A stretch of DNA of 64,000 nucleotides. Origin: Triticum aestivum. Its lineage: Eukaryota > Streptophyta > Magnoliopsida > Poales > Poaceae. The notes under the pieces are model-generated. The model was not told where the DNA came from and did no database searches. It saw only the letters and a list, made by a program, of their open reading frames with translations. How positions within the stretch are numbered: the first letter of the stretch is position 1; each line of letters opens with the position of its first letter. The DNA is taken from contig NC_057809.1 in assembly GCF_018294505.1 (NCBI RefSeq), positions 136,746,979 through 136,810,978 of the forward strand, given 5' to 3'. The position numbers and the translations under genes are program-made. Positions 31,192 through 43,458 of this stretch are shown one piece after another.

Positions 31192-32594
31192 TGATACGTC
31201 TCCGTCGTATCTATTTTTCCAAACACTTTTGCCCTTGTTTTGGACTCTAACTTCCATGATTTGAATGGAACTAACCCGGACTGACGTTGTTTTCAGCAGA
31301 ATTGCCATGGTGTTATTTATGTACAGAAACAAAAGTTCTCGGAATGACCTGAAACTTTACGGAACGTCTTTCTGGAAATAATAAAAAAATCCTTGCAAAA
31401 GATGAAGACCCGGGGCCCACACCCTAGCCACGAGGGTGGGGGCGCGCCTGCCCCCTGGGCGCGCCCCCCTACCTCGTGGGCCCCCTAGAGCTCCTCCAAC
31501 CTCAACTCCAACTCTATATATTTGCTTTCGGGGAGAAAAAAATCAGGGAGAAGGAATCATCGCGTTTTACGATACAGAGCCACCGCCAAGCCCTAAAACC
31601 TCTCGGGAGGGCTGATCTGGAGTCCGCTCGGGGCTCTGGAGAGGGGAATCCATCGCCATTGTCATCATCAACCTTCCTACATCACCAATTTCATGATGCT
31701 CACCGCACTGCGTGAGTAATTCCATCGTAGGCTTGCTGGACGGTGATGGGTTGGATGAGATTTATCATGTAATCGAGTTAGTTTTGTTAGGGTTTGATCC
31801 CTACTATCCACTATGTTCTGAGATTGATGTTGCTATGACTTTGCTATGCTTAATGCTTGTCACTAGGGCCCGAGTGCCATGATTTCAGATCTGAACCTAT
31901 TATGTTTTCATCAATATATGAGAGTTCTTGGTCCTATCTTGCAAGTCTATAGTCACCTACTACGTGCTATGATCCGGTAACCCCGAAGTGACAATAATCG
32001 GGACCACTCCCGATGATGACCGTAGTTTGAGGAGTTCATGTATTCACTATGTGTTAATGCTTTGGTTCGGTACTCTATTAAATGGAGGCCATAATATCCC
32101 TTAGTTTCCGCTAGGACCCCGCTGCCACGGGAGGGTAGGACAAAAGATGGCATGTAAGTTCTTTTCCATAAGCACGTATGACTATATTCGGAATACATGC
32201 CTACATTACATTGATGAATTGGAGCTAGTTCTGTGTCACCCTAGGTTATGACTATTACATGATGAACCGCATCCGGCATAATTCTCTATCACCGATCCAT
32301 TGCCTACGAGCTTTCCATATAGTGTTCTTCGCTTATTTACTTTTCCGTTGCTGTTGCTATCATCACTACAAAATATCAAAAACATTACTTTTGCTACCGT
32401 TACCACTATTATCATATTACTTTGCTACTAAACACTTTGCTGCAGATATTAAGTTTCCAGGTGTGGTTGAATTGACAACTCAGCTGCTAATACTTGGGAA
32501 TATTCTTTGGCTCCCCTTGTGTCGAATCAATAAATTTGGGTTGAATACTCTACCCTCGAAAACTGTTGCAATCCCCTATACTTGTGGGTTATCA
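31192..32594 (+). repeat. 3' LTR of the Athila-like element
   Basis: 1403 bp from TGATACGTCTCCGTCG to TTGTGGGTTATCA. It is preceded by the polypurine tract, and a TATATAT motif near 31513 is a possible TATA box. Confidence 0.8.
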
Positions 32595-33636
32595 AGGACA
32601 CATAGTCTTCACCGTATTCTCCTTGAGCTAAGGTCACATAGACCTCACCCAATCACTCATGGTAAGTCTTCAGGTGACTTCCAAACCTTCACAAACTCGG
32701 CCACTCAGTGATCCACAATTTCCTCTTGGATGCTCTAGATCATGACGCCTAACCATCTGGAAGATGCACAGTCTTCAAAGGTAACAAGTGTCGGATCCAT
32801 GTAGGATCAGTCTCTTCAGTGATGCTCAATCACTTTGGGTTTGTAGGTGTTTGTGTTTGAGTTTTCCTCACTTGATGATTTTCGCTCAAAGTCCTCGGAG
32901 GATGGGATGCTCTCAATGACAAGTGTTAGTTTCTCTCGGAGCAGCCAACCAGCTAGTGGTTGTAGGGGGCGGCTATTTATAGCCTAGGGAGCAGCCCGAC
33001 ATGATAAGACATAAATGCCCTTCAATGATATGACCGTTAGGTGGATAGGATATTTTGCGACAGCTGGCGCATAGCACAGCAACGGTCGGAAATTTGAGGT
33101 ACAAATTCCTTAGGGCTATCATGTTCCTTACTTGTAGGCAATCCGCACTGGCGAATTCCTAACTCCTCAGTCAGAACAAATTCCTTAGAGACCAGAAGAA
33201 CTTCGTCTCTGTCACTGAAGAAATTGACTGAACTGTATGAGATTTCCAATGGCTTCACTCGAAGGGAGTGGTAGGTGTAGGATTTTGAGTTGAGCATCAC
33301 TTGGAAACTTTTCCTTAGTCTTTCCTCGACCCCCTTTAATAGTACGGTGTTTCCTATGACTCAAGAAGGAGAAAATGAAACTACGAAAACAAAAGTCTTC
33401 ATGCTTCATGTTCCTCGCATGAATACCAAGTCTTCAGGGTCACAGTAATTTCTTCACTTTCAAAGTCTTCAGAAAGTCTTCAGTCGAAGACATTCATTTT
33501 TAGGGGTCAACTTTCTCTGTAAATATCAAACTCCTCATAGACTTATAGACATGTGTACACTCATAAACACATTAGTCCCTTAACTTATAAGTCTTCAATA
33601 CACCAAAATCACTAAGGGGCACTAGATGCACTTACA
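32595..33636 (-). repeat. LTR of the Maximus-like element, incomplete
   Basis: About 1.04 kb, starting on the minus strand TGTAAGTGCATCTAG and dense in GAAGACTT words. Its far end is missing at the Athila-like LTR. Confidence 0.7.
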
Positions 33637-34157
33637 ATCTCCCCCTTTTTGGTGATTGATGACAATATATGTTAAGTTTTCAACGGGGATAAACATATGA
33701 AGTTTAAATACTGATATTGAGGAATTTGATTGCAAGATATAGAGGAACTCCCCCTGAAGATGTGCATAGTGAGGAATTTGCTTTTGAAGCAATGCATACT
33801 TAAAGAGTAGAATCATGGAGATCTCCCCCTATATCTTGTAATTCATGCACGCATTTAACATATGATATGAAGAATTTAAAATGCATGATGAAATATGGTG
33901 ACTGATATAATTCAGCATGCGTGCATAACATATGTGAGTAAATAGCATGCAGAAGAACATAGCAAGAGTATCAGACCACCATCAGGTTTAAGATTACAAC
34001 TCGATCCAACAAAGTTTTCAAAAGAACGAGAGTTGTAACTTAGCAAAAAAATGCCCATATATAGATCCGTTTGAAGGCTAACTCAAATTTCTCCCCCTTT
34101 GTCATCCAATGACCAAAAGGGACGAAAAGTGAGGACTAACGCCCCTAAAGAATATCA
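33637..34157 (-). other. Spacer with four polypurine tracts
   Basis: CTCCCCCT on the plus strand (AGGGGGAG on the minus) occurs at about 33640, 33748, 33823 and 34091. Multiple tracts upstream of the 3' LTR are known for SIRE-type Copia elements. Confidence 0.6.
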
Positions 34158-37100
34158 TCATGAAGTCGATGGAGGAGTGCCAGTGTTGTTGGGGTTGGTT
34201 GTTGAACTAGGGCCTACTGGAATGTTGTTCAAATCTTCATGCTCATCAGTCCCGCGTGATGAAGAATAAGAGCTGGCCACCAAGTGAGGAACTTTGACCT
34301 TCTTGAATTTCTTCGAAGGTGGTTGAGACCAGTCAAAGTCCTGCTTGAAGCCCATCTGTTTCAAATCTTCTTCACCGTAGAGACGAGATAGAACAGCCCA
34401 GGTGCGATCAAATACTTCATGCAGATAGTAATGGTTCTTCTTCACTGAATTCTGAGTGATGGTCATGTTCTGAAGAATTGAACCAAACTGTCTTTTTACC
34501 CACTTATGGTTGTGATCGACCTTTTGGTGAAGACTGAGGAGAAACTCACGATCAGTCATCACCCTTGGAGTTGTGCCTTGAGGATTTTGCTTTGAGGCTT
34601 TGGTGGCAGAGTCATGAGTGGCAGAGTCATCATTGGTGGAGTAAGATGCAGCTTTGCAGAACTGACCATCCAATGGACGAACGCCTTCATCAATAATAGC
34701 AGGTGCCTTGCCCGTCTCGTCAGCTGAGGAAAATGTCCACTTGAGGATTTCTATTGGGGGAAAGTAGCTGAGATGATTTTGAAAGTTAGCCTTGAAATTG
34801 ATTGAAGACCTTGTTCTGAGGAATCTCATAATCCAAGGAGCGTAAGGCTTCAACTCAAAAGGCGGCAATGTAACATTTGCTAGAGTTCTCATGAAGAAAC
34901 CATGATAGTTGATTGGAACTCCATGGATGATGTTGAAAAGCAAGTTCTTCATGATGCCAATGACCTCTTCTTCATTCGAGTCGTGGCCTTTGATTGGACT
35001 CAATGTCTTGGTCAGAATGTGATAGTCAGTCTATGGCACATACAACAATTCCTTCACGAGGAATTTGGTCCTTGGGGCTTGACCAGGCTTCATCGGTTTC
35101 ATCAGGACTTGCATGTAATGGTTTGAAAGTTCAGGTTCATGATATATACATCATGCACCTTCAAGGGGAGGACTGACAGGCAGGGCATGAAGCAATTCAG
35201 AGGCTGGTGCTTTGAAGTGAGTGTTTTATGTCATCCAGTCCAACACCCAAGAATTCACATCTTCAACATTTCCTGTGATGTGCAGCGTCGCGTAGAACTG
35301 AAGAATTAGCCCTTCATTCCAATCTACAATGTCGATGCAGAAGTTTAGCAGCCCAGCTTCATGAAGCACATTGAGGACTAGTGTGAAGCAAGGCAGTGAT
35401 TCCATGTCCACATGAGGAATATGCTCATGATCAAATACTTTGTCCTTATCGAAAAGCAGTGAAGAATAGAAGTTTGCTTGGCTTGCGGTCCAGAAATGCT
35501 TCCTTCGCAGACGAGCAGAGTCATAAGGATTGTAATATGTGAAGAATACATGCTCATGGAAGAAATCATCGGCCTTGAAGTTCTGCTTCTTGGAGAAGGG
35601 ATTCTTCGACTTGGGTTGAGGAGTGTCAGTCAAAGTCATCACAGCCTCAGGAATCACATTCTCAGGAATGACAGGCTGAGGAATTTCAGTTCTGCTTCAG
35701 TAGCAACATGGGTCTTCAATTCTTCATCAATATTAACGCCAGCACTAGTGGCTGGAATTTCTTCAGGAATGGAAGGAGTGGAGTGATGTTCTTCAGAACC
35801 CATTTGAACTTCAGTGTGCACTAGACTGAGGAATTTGTTGCAGTGGCGTGAACACGGGAGAGTTGGGGTGTTGACTTTCCCAAAAGTCATCATTCATCAC
35901 TGGAGTGGTGCTCCCAATGTCCACTTCCTCATCTTCTTCATTCAATTCTACAATGACTGCCTCTTCAGCTGTGAACTGAGGCATAGGCGATGAGATGACT
36001 AGGGTTGAAGGGATATTATCCACTTCAATTTCTTTGTCCAACTGCTCTAAAGAAGCAGCAGAAGGAACATCTTCATCAGATCTTCTTGGGATCTCATAAT
36101 CTTCACCAAAGGGAACGAGTTCCTTTGATGGCATGCTCGAAACAGGAATAGCATCAATAGGATTCTCAAATGAGCTGGTTAAAGTCTTCATCTTCTTCGG
36201 GGCTGAACAATCTGATGAAGTAGATGCTTTCCTTTTCTTCACTGTTGCTCGCTCCGCAGCCTTGGTTTTCTTCGCTTCTAATGCAGAAGGAAGAACTGGA
36301 CTTGGTGTTGGTGTAGGAGGAGCAGAGGAAATTGGTACATTTACCTCAGGCGCAATTGATGCGGTTGGCCTGGTTGGTTCAGTTTCTTCAGGCTTAGTGG
36401 TTGATGGCTCAGTTGGCCTGGATTATTCCTCAGGTGCAACACTAGTGGTTGCCCTGGCAATTTCATCAGCGGCTGGAATAGCTTCGTCAGCCCTGGTACT
36501 AGCAGTTTCATCAGCAACCTGATTTTCATCAGCGGTGCTGGCATGTTCTTCAGTGGGCTGAGCAGATGCTTCACCCTAAGGTGGTTCAATTGACGTGAAT
36601 TTCTCAGCCAACTTCACAAATCTGACTTTGGCTCCAAGCCAATCGGTGCAGTAGACGTTGAATTCATCACTGAGTCCTTTGATCTCAGTTTGAATAGCAA
36701 CAAGTTCATCAGTTGTCATGCTGACAACATTCTTCTTCAGAAAGCGCTCTTTCTTGTATTGAGCTTTCTTCAGCTGCCTAGCCTTCTCAAATTTCCACTT
36801 TTCTTCGCCAATGAAGGCAGTCAGCATGTGACTTTGTACAGGGGTGAACTTGAAGTCAGGCACAGGTGTGTTGGGGTCCTTGTGCCAGAGATTGATGTAC
36901 TCAAGGATAAGCTTTGGATCCAGCAGAAGAGGAACTTCACTACTTTTGGCTCCAGCGGCCCTCTGATGTCTATCTCTGATGATTTCGGCCAGTTCCTCAT
37001 CATCAGCTTCGTCATCACTGGACGGTACTTGGAAAGCGACCTACTTTTTGTGAGGACTTGGTCTAGTGCCTTGTCCAGCAGTGGCCTTGGTCTTTAGCAA

Positions 37101-37795
37101 CGTGGGGCCTGTTGAGGAATGCGGAGGAGCTGAAGAACTAGCAAAGGCTCCTGAGGCAATTGATTTGCCTGTGGTCCTTTGACATGAGGCAAGATGCACA
37201 GGTGCTGAGGACTTTGTCGAAGGAGCTGAGGACTTTGAAGGAGCTGGAGCAGCTTGAGGAATTTGTTGTGAGGGCTTTGCAGAACTGGGCCGTGAGGGCA
37301 TTGCTGAGGAGCTTGGCCGTGAGGGCATTGAAGCAGAAGCACTAGGCTTGTGTGCGGGCTTCTTGGGCATAGCCTTCTTAAGCTTGCTAGTAGAGGCCTT
37401 AGTAGTGGTAGCAGTAGAATCTTCATTGAATTTCTTCACTGCCTATTTTGCCATTTTGGCCAGTTTATCTTGACGCTTGGCGCATTCAGCGTGAAATTCC
37501 TCACCACGTCTGATGCTTGAGAGATTAGCTTCTTGGCCAGGTGCCAGTGGAGGTCTTGGGCATGAGGGTGTACAGTGAATTTCTTCATGTACTTTGGAGT
37601 GACATAGCGATATTCCCTCCATTCTCTGGCCCATCTCCTCTCTATCTTCTGAATGCGTACTTTGCGCTCATTCTTTGTTTCATGAGGAGGAGTGCAGTGC
37701 CCTACATATATTTCATCAAGAATCTCAAACGCCATGTTGACTTCAGGTTTCTTCCCTCCCTTCTGAGGTTTCTTGTCGTTAGCCATTTTCTTCAT
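34158..37795 (-). pseudogene. Env-like/extra ORF of the Maximus-like element, broken
   Basis: Pieces in changing frames: 37795-37436 (start MKKMANDKKPQKGGKKPEVN, then YVTPKYMKKFTVHPHAQDLH), 37439-37041 (S/P/A/K-rich), 36863-36576, 36242-35811, 35657-35226 and 35003-34158 (LLFNIIHGVPINYHGFF, then KKFKKVKVPHLVASSY). The piece at 35657-35226 resembles the 'putative plant transposon protein' domain (PF20167-like; HEAGLLNFCIDIVDWNE). In SIRE-type Copia elements an ORF follows pol, often called env-like; whether it acts as an envelope is unproven. Breaks include a TAG near 37437, stops near 36576 and 35226, and several frame changes. It is non-functional as read. Confidence 0.6.
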
Positions 37796-38334
37796 CTTAG
37801 GAATCTAAACAATAGAATTCTCAGAAGTGGCATGCAACGTTTCTTCGATGAACGCTGCAAATGTGTTAAGTTGATGAGAACCTAGTGATTCAGCAGTGGA
37901 CATGTTGTGAACAGAGTATAGGTGCGAAGAATTTGGATAGGTCATATGCGTTCTCAGAAGTTTTTGCAAAAAGGAACAAGTTGAGGAATTTGACCAGATG
38001 TGTCTTGAGGAATTTCACTAAGCGTTCTTTGACTTAGGTTCCAGAGTTATATAGATTGAAAATCCACACAATTGAGGAATCTTGAATAAAAATGTTGCTT
38101 AGAGAAACATATCAAGAACAGATGTGTGTGTGAGGTGTTTAGAGTGTGAAGATTGAAGAATAAACATCTTTTGAAGATTTTGTAGAAATTATAAGAATCA
38201 ATAAGGGCAGTAAAAGTGACTTTTAATTACCCTTGATGAAGAACATGACGAACTGAGAGGTGTAGATTTAGAAGTTCGTCTGTCCAGATCCTCCACGCCC
38301 TAACTTGGCAGAGGAAGACAGCTACGGCGACGGC
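37796..38334. other. Maximus-like internal sequence upstream of the extra ORF
   Basis: No open frame. It has the same GAGGAATTT/GAAG word style as the rest of the element. Confidence 0.5.
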
Positions 38335-39593
38335 GTTGGGGAACGCAGTAATTTCAAAAAAAATCCTACGCACACGCAAGATCTATCATGGTGATGCATA
38401 GCAACATGAGGGGAGAGTGTAGTCCACATACCCTCGTAGACCGTAAGCGAAAGCGTTATGACAATGTAGTTGATGTAGTCGTACGTCTTCATGATCCGAC
38501 CAATTCTAGTACCGGAAGTATGGCACCTCCACGATCTGCACACGTTCGGCTCGGTGACGTCCCACAAACTCTCGATCCAGCTGAGTGTCGAGGGAGAGCT
38601 TCGTCAGTACGATGGCGTGATGACGGTGATGATGAAGCTACCAGCGCAGGGCTTCGCTTAAGCACTGCAACGATATGACCGAGGTGGATTATGGTGGAGG
38701 GGGCACCGCACATGGCTAAGAGATCAATGATCAACTTGTGTCTCTATGGGGTGCCCCATCCCCCGTATATAAAGGAGTGGAGGAGGGAGAGGGCCGGCCC
38801 TCTATGGCGCGCCCTAGAGGAGTCCTACTCCCACCAGGAGTAGGATCCCCCCCTTCCCTAGTTGGACTAGGAGAGAAGGAAGGGGGGGAGAGGGAGGAAG
38901 GAAAGGGGCCCCCCCCTTCCTAGTCCAATTTGGACCAGAGGGGGAGGGGGCGCGGCCTGCCCCTCTCTCTCTCTCTCCACTAAGGCCCATTAGGGCCCAT
39001 ATACTCCCCGGGGGGTTCCGGTAACCCCCGGTACTCCGGTATATGTCTGAACTCACTTGAAACCATTCTGATGTCCAAACATAGGCTTCCAATATATCGA
39101 TCTTTATGTATCGACCATTTCGAGACTCCTTGTCATGCCCGTGATCCTATCCAGGACTCCGAACAACATTTGGTTCATCAAAACACATAAACTCATAATA
39201 TTGATCGTCACCGAACGTTAAGCATGCGGACCCTACGGGTTCGAGAACTATGTAGACATGACCGAGACTCATCTCCAGTCAATAACCAATAGCAGAACCT
39301 AGATGTTCTATTGGCTCCCACATATTCTACGAAGATCTTTATCGGTCAAACCGCATAACAACATACGTTGTTCCCTTTGTCATCGGTATGTTACTTGCCT
39401 GAGATTCGATCGTCGGTATCTCAATACCTAACTCAATCTCATTACTCGCAAGTCTCTTTACTCGTTTTGTAATGCATCATTCCGCAACTAACTCATTAGT
39501 CACATTTCTTGCAAGGCTTATAGTGATGTGCATTACCGAGAGGGCCTAGAAATACCTCTCCGACAATCAGAGTGACAAATCCTAATCTCGATC
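38335..39593 (-). repeat. Angela/BARE/WIS-like Copia LTR, truncated
   Basis: The minus-strand 3' end is complete (plus-strand GTTGGGGAACGCAGTAATTT at 38335). The text runs through the typical promoter-proximal part and ends at 39593, where element B1 begins. The 5' part of the LTR is missing and no internal sequence is attached in the window. Confidence 0.8.
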
Positions 39594-40502
39594 TGTTAGA
39601 TTTTGGGTTCCGGCAAAAATCTTAAGGTTCAAACACTAGGGTGCGCACGAAGATCTCTCCCTTCCCTAGCTCACCCACTCACCGCGATCCCAAGGCTCAG
39701 CACGTCGAACTCGAAGAACAAGGGACACAGGGTTTATACTGGTTCGGGCCACCGATGTGGTGTAATATCCTACTCCAGTGTGGTGTGGTGGATTGCCTTG
39801 CAGGCTGAGGATGAACTAGTACAAGGGAAGAACAGCCTCCTGAGGAGAGAATTCTTTCGGCTCAGTGAGCTTGAGTGTGCGAGGATGGAATGGATCCAAT
39901 CCAAGATGAGTTGCCCCCTACTGTGGTGGCTAGTCCTATTTATAGAGGCCCTGGTCCTCTTCCCAAATGTAGGCGGGAAGGGATCCAACAATGGCCAAAT
40001 TTGAAGGGAGACAACCAGTACAAGTTATCCGGACTAAAGGTGGTCTTCGCCTGCCAAAGGCTCTGGTGGTGACGCTATCCTGGGCTCCACGATGACCTCC
40101 ATCCTGCCGTCCTACTGGTCTTGATCTTGTTGCACTGATATGGAAACCTTTGCCTGATGCCTCGGGACTCCTCGCCTACGCATGCCCCTTTAGCACCAAA
40201 GAGGAAACGAGTACACTGCATATGCTGGTGCCCGCCTGGCGCCAGCCTGGCCTTGGTCGTCATGGATTGCATCACAGGAACCTCGCGAGGTACCATTTGC
40301 CTTGATCTCTCCGCCCCTCCCGAGCCAGCCTGGTGAGGCCGCCCCCGAGGAGGTCTTGCATCGTCCGCCACACAAGGCTTGGCCCCTTGCGAGGGTCTTG
40401 AGTGTTTGCTGGTGAAGATGGGTCATACCAGGCCGCTGGTGGAGCCACGCTATGGGCCGCTGGCAGGCAAGTCTGGGGACCCCCGTTCCCAGGACGCCGA
40501 TA
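39594..40502 (-). repeat. LTR of B1
   Basis: About 909 bp, TGTTAGATTTTGGGTTCCGG to GGACGCCGATA. It is followed by GTAGCCCCCGGGCCC, the same junction as in B2. Confidence 0.8.
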
Positions 40503-42900
40503 GTAGCCCCCGGGCCCAAGGCGCGCTCAGACTTGGCTTTGAGGCGAAGCCAAGGGGCAAGTGCGGAGCGTCGCGGGCCCCAACAACCTGCGGCCTCGGT
40601 TGACGCGTGGCGTTTGATGGGACATGGGCATCTCCGCTTCCCCACGCTGCCTCGGCAACTGGCCAACTAACAATAGGCTGGCGCGGGCTGCATTTTCCTT
40701 CATTGCATTCCTTCGTCTTGCTCCAGATCCCCTTCTTGCTCTTCGCTTCCAGAGACTCTAGATCCGCCCAGATCCTCCTTCAAGCCTGCCGCCAATGGCG
40801 GCCAAAAAAGCTCGGGCCACTCCTCCGCCATCCTGGTACGAGCATGTGCTTGATGCGCCGAGCATTTCGGAGAAGAACCTTGCCGCCGTGCTCCTGATGA
40901 TGGCGGAGGGTGATGAGAAGAGGAAGACTGTGCTCCGGGCTGGCTTCGCCGAGCCGGAGGCCTCAGGCAGTACCTTCTACCTCTTCTTCATGAGCAGCAT
41001 CGTCACCGAGTTGGTTTCCCCCTTCTCTGACTTCTTCTACTCCGTCCTCAACCATTACAAGATTCATGACCTCCATCTTCATCCCAACTCCATCCTCCTC
41101 CTGTCGATCTTCTCTTTCTACTGTGAGACGTACGTTGGAGTGATGTCGTCCGTGGCACTGCTGCGCCACTTCTTCTTCGTCCGGATCAAGGAGGGCCACA
41201 ACTCGGGGTGCGTCAACTTCGTCGCGTCCAACAAGACCAACGCGGTATTGTAGGCCGGGAAGAAGGCCCAAGGCTTCAGGAGCAAGTGGGTCCTGATGGA
41301 TTCCAAGTGCTCCCACCCCTGGCTAGTGCTGCCGGCAGAGATGCCCGTGTCCCACGACGGGTGGTCTCACGCGAAGCTCACCGACCCTCGGGTGGCATAG
41401 GTGTTGGAGAGGATGACCGCTGACCTGAAGCCTGTTGACCCAAGGGCAGCGAAGCTGACCGGGGCCATGGTCGTTAAAGAGTTTATGGCGAAGCGCGTGG
41501 CTCCCCTCCAGGCGTGTCGCGCCCCTTGTGGAAGCTTGGAGACAAAGGGGACGACCTCCGCCTGTGTCCGGAGGCCCTTTCTGACGAGGAGTTACACTCA
41601 GCCCTCTGCTCCTTGGTTGGGGACGACCAAGGGTACCCGCCGGACTCCTTCGTTCCCTTGTTCCGCCGCCTAGATGGGGAGGAGGCTGCCGCCGCCATGC
41701 CCGTCTTCGATGGGTGTGGGCTTGTGCCGCATGCGCCCTCAAATGTCCTGGTGACGACGACTCTAGTGGACGTGTCTTCCGACGAGTCTCGCGAGGAGGA
41801 AGAGGAGGAGGAGGAGTGCGACTTGGAAGCGACCTGCAAAGGGGCGGGGGAGACCTCCCCTTCGCGCAAGGCCGACATCCTCCGCACCCTGCCTGATGAC
41901 GATGATGAGGCCGATGTCCCTTTGGAGAGGGAGGAGTTGCCTGTGGCAGGGGGCTCCACGAGGTCCAAGGTCAGTCCCCGAAGGAGGCCACCGGCCAAGG
42001 TTCCGACGAGGGGCAGGTCGGCGTTGATCTCCCGAGACGACGCCCCTCCTCTGACGCTGCCTGGAGCTGCTTTCGGCCCATCCGTTGCCCCCTCTTCCGC
42101 TCCTGGAGCCCGCGCGCCCGCGCCTCAGGCTGTGAAGCTCCCAGGTTCCAGGCTTAAGAAGCAGAGAGACTACACCGTGGTGGACCAGTAAGTGTTCTCG
42201 TCCTGCCTTGTTCTTGCTTCCATTGTTGATTATTGACGCTTCTCCGTTGTGCAATTGGGCTGACGCCCGTGGCAAAGAAGAGGAAGGAGGAAGCGGTGGT
42301 ACTTCTCGGGACCAAATCGCATGCGGCGGCTGCACCCCCCTCCATGCGGAAGGGCAGTGATGGTGCTCGCGCTTCTCCGGCCCGATCGTCCTCGCGAAGC
42401 TTGGGGGAGCATCCTCAGGAGGAGGCAGCCCCCGTAGCCCCGCTGGCTCCGGAGGTTGCAACGTCCAGCTCGGTTGCTAGGGTCCCCAAAGCTCAGGAGC
42501 TCCCAGCCTCCCAGGCCATGGTGACGATGCGGCCTCCTCCTCCTTCTGCCGCACTGCTGACCCCAGATCCTTCCGCCTCCCCTGACGTCCTAGAGCATGC
42601 TCTTTCTGCGCTGACCCTACTGCAGGAGGATCTTCAAGGCACCGACCGTCGCCTGGTGGCCGAGCGCCTAGAGCTGATCTCTGGCTGGCTTCACTCCGAT
42701 GTGTCCGTCCGGGCGGCGCTGAGCCAGGCTGCGGCGGCCTCCGAGAAGGACAAGCAGGCCGTCGCCCAAGCCGTGGCTACTCGTGAGGTGGCGCTGAAGG
42801 ATGTCGGGGCTGCCCAGGATCGCTGTCGGTCGCTGGAGGCCAAGCTGGAGACCATGTGCAATGAGCGTGCGGCCGATGACGAAGCTATGTACCTAGGGTA
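39594..42900 (-). mobile_element. Gypsy element B1, truncated: one LTR and the antisense accessory gene
   Basis: The LTR (39594-40502) and accessory gene are homologous to those of the complete element B2 (50365-59693) but clearly diverged. The right part (gag, protease, second LTR) is missing from about 42900, where element C begins. By comparison with B2 the element is in minus orientation. Confidence 0.75.
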
Positions 42901-42901
42901 G
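40795..42901 (+). pseudogene. Antisense accessory gene of B1 (PF04195-like), broken
   Basis: The start at 40795 (MAAKKARATPPPSWYEHVLD) and the PF04195-like core (STFYLFFMSSIVTELVSPFS, then LHPNSILLLSIFSFYCET) match the B2 gene. In-frame TAGs occur at 41251 and 41398 and a frameshift near 41510. The acidic region (EEEEEEEECDLE) and a donor (CCA|GTAAGT near 42189) follow. A second exon-like frame to 42901 ends in helical text (ALSQAAAASEKDKQAVAQAV) and is cut by element C. Confidence 0.7.
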
Positions 42902-42912
42902 GGTCATGGACC

Positions 42913-43423
42913 TGTCCAAACTGCCCTACCCAAGGACATCTCTAGAAGAAATCACCTTTCAATCGACTTGGAGGTCTTCCACTCGACAGACTCGAAGACA
43001 CTCGACCAAGAAGCAATCACTCGACCAAGACCAAACCACTCGACAGCCAGGAGACCTAAAGGCACTCTGCATGCTACTGGTCGGTTATTAAGTAGCCTTT
43101 ATGGTCATCATAGCACTTTATTAGGGGCGTTACCAGTAACGCCCGACCTTAATGTATTTAAAACCCTGCATAACTGAGGGCCGGAGGGATCCGGCGAACT
43201 CTATATAAGCCACCCCCCTCCTCAGTGTAAAGGGTTCGCACCCCTGTAAACCATACACGCATAATCCAGTCGACCGCCTCCGGGCTCCGAGACGTAGGGC
43301 TATTACTTCCTCCGAGAAGGGCCTGAACTCGTAAACCTCGTGTGCTTACAACTTCTCCATAGCTAACATCTTGCCTCTCCATACTTACCCCCCTACATTA
43401 CTGTCAGACTTAGAACCACGGCA
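42913..43423 (+). repeat. 5' LTR of element C
   Basis: About 511 bp. The start is uncertain by a few bases (TGTCCAAACTGCCC); the end reads AACCACGGCA. The TATA box TATATAAG is at about 43203. Confidence 0.7.
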
Positions 43424-43442
43424 GTTGCCGCCCACCGTGGGG
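43424..43442 (+). promoter_or_regulatory. Primer binding site of element C
   Basis: GTTGCCGCCCACCGTGGGG follows the LTR directly. The grass Tat-type site TTGGCGCCCACCGTGGGG differs by one base (G to C). Confidence 0.7.
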
Positions 43443-43458
43443 CAGGTGTTTTAGCGAT

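Larger units (their letters stand above)
20348..32594 (+). mobile_element. Athila-like Gypsy element, 3' part, split by nested copy A2
   Basis: The internal 3' region runs 20348-21777, resumes at 30516 after the nested element, and ends at a polypurine tract (AAGCTTGGGGGAG) before the LTR at 31192. The first bases encode the end of an ORF rich in Y and P (NYYYGYPPGQPWP and stop). The sequence style (GCCAAAAGCCTAAGCTTGGG, the TGATACGTCTCC LTR) is that of abundant Triticeae Athila-type elements such as Sabrina/WHAM; the exact family is uncertain. The 5' part and 5' LTR are missing, cut at the CACTA terminus. Confidence 0.7.
32595..38334 (-). mobile_element. Maximus/SIRE-like Copia element, 3' part
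   Basis: Minus-orientation order: env-like ORF (37795-34158), a spacer with several polypurine tracts, the main tract (AAAAAGGGGGAGAT, 33637-33651), then an LTR starting TGTAAGTGCATCTAGTGCC at 33636 and running left to 32595, where the Athila-like LTR cuts it. The LTR start, GAAGACTT-rich text, repeated polypurine tracts and a large post-pol ORF are typical of Maximus/SIRE. Gag and pol are not in the window; at the right the element is cut by an Angela-like LTR. Confidence 0.7.

Noticed and set aside
34158..37795. A true viral envelope gene
   Set aside because: No signal peptide, transmembrane segment or glycoprotein features were recognised; the name env-like is only positional.
40795..41253. 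A functional transposase suggested by the PF04195 name
   Set aside because: No catalytic DDE/DDD triad is visible; the domain name is historical and the gene is an accessory gene of Gypsy elements.
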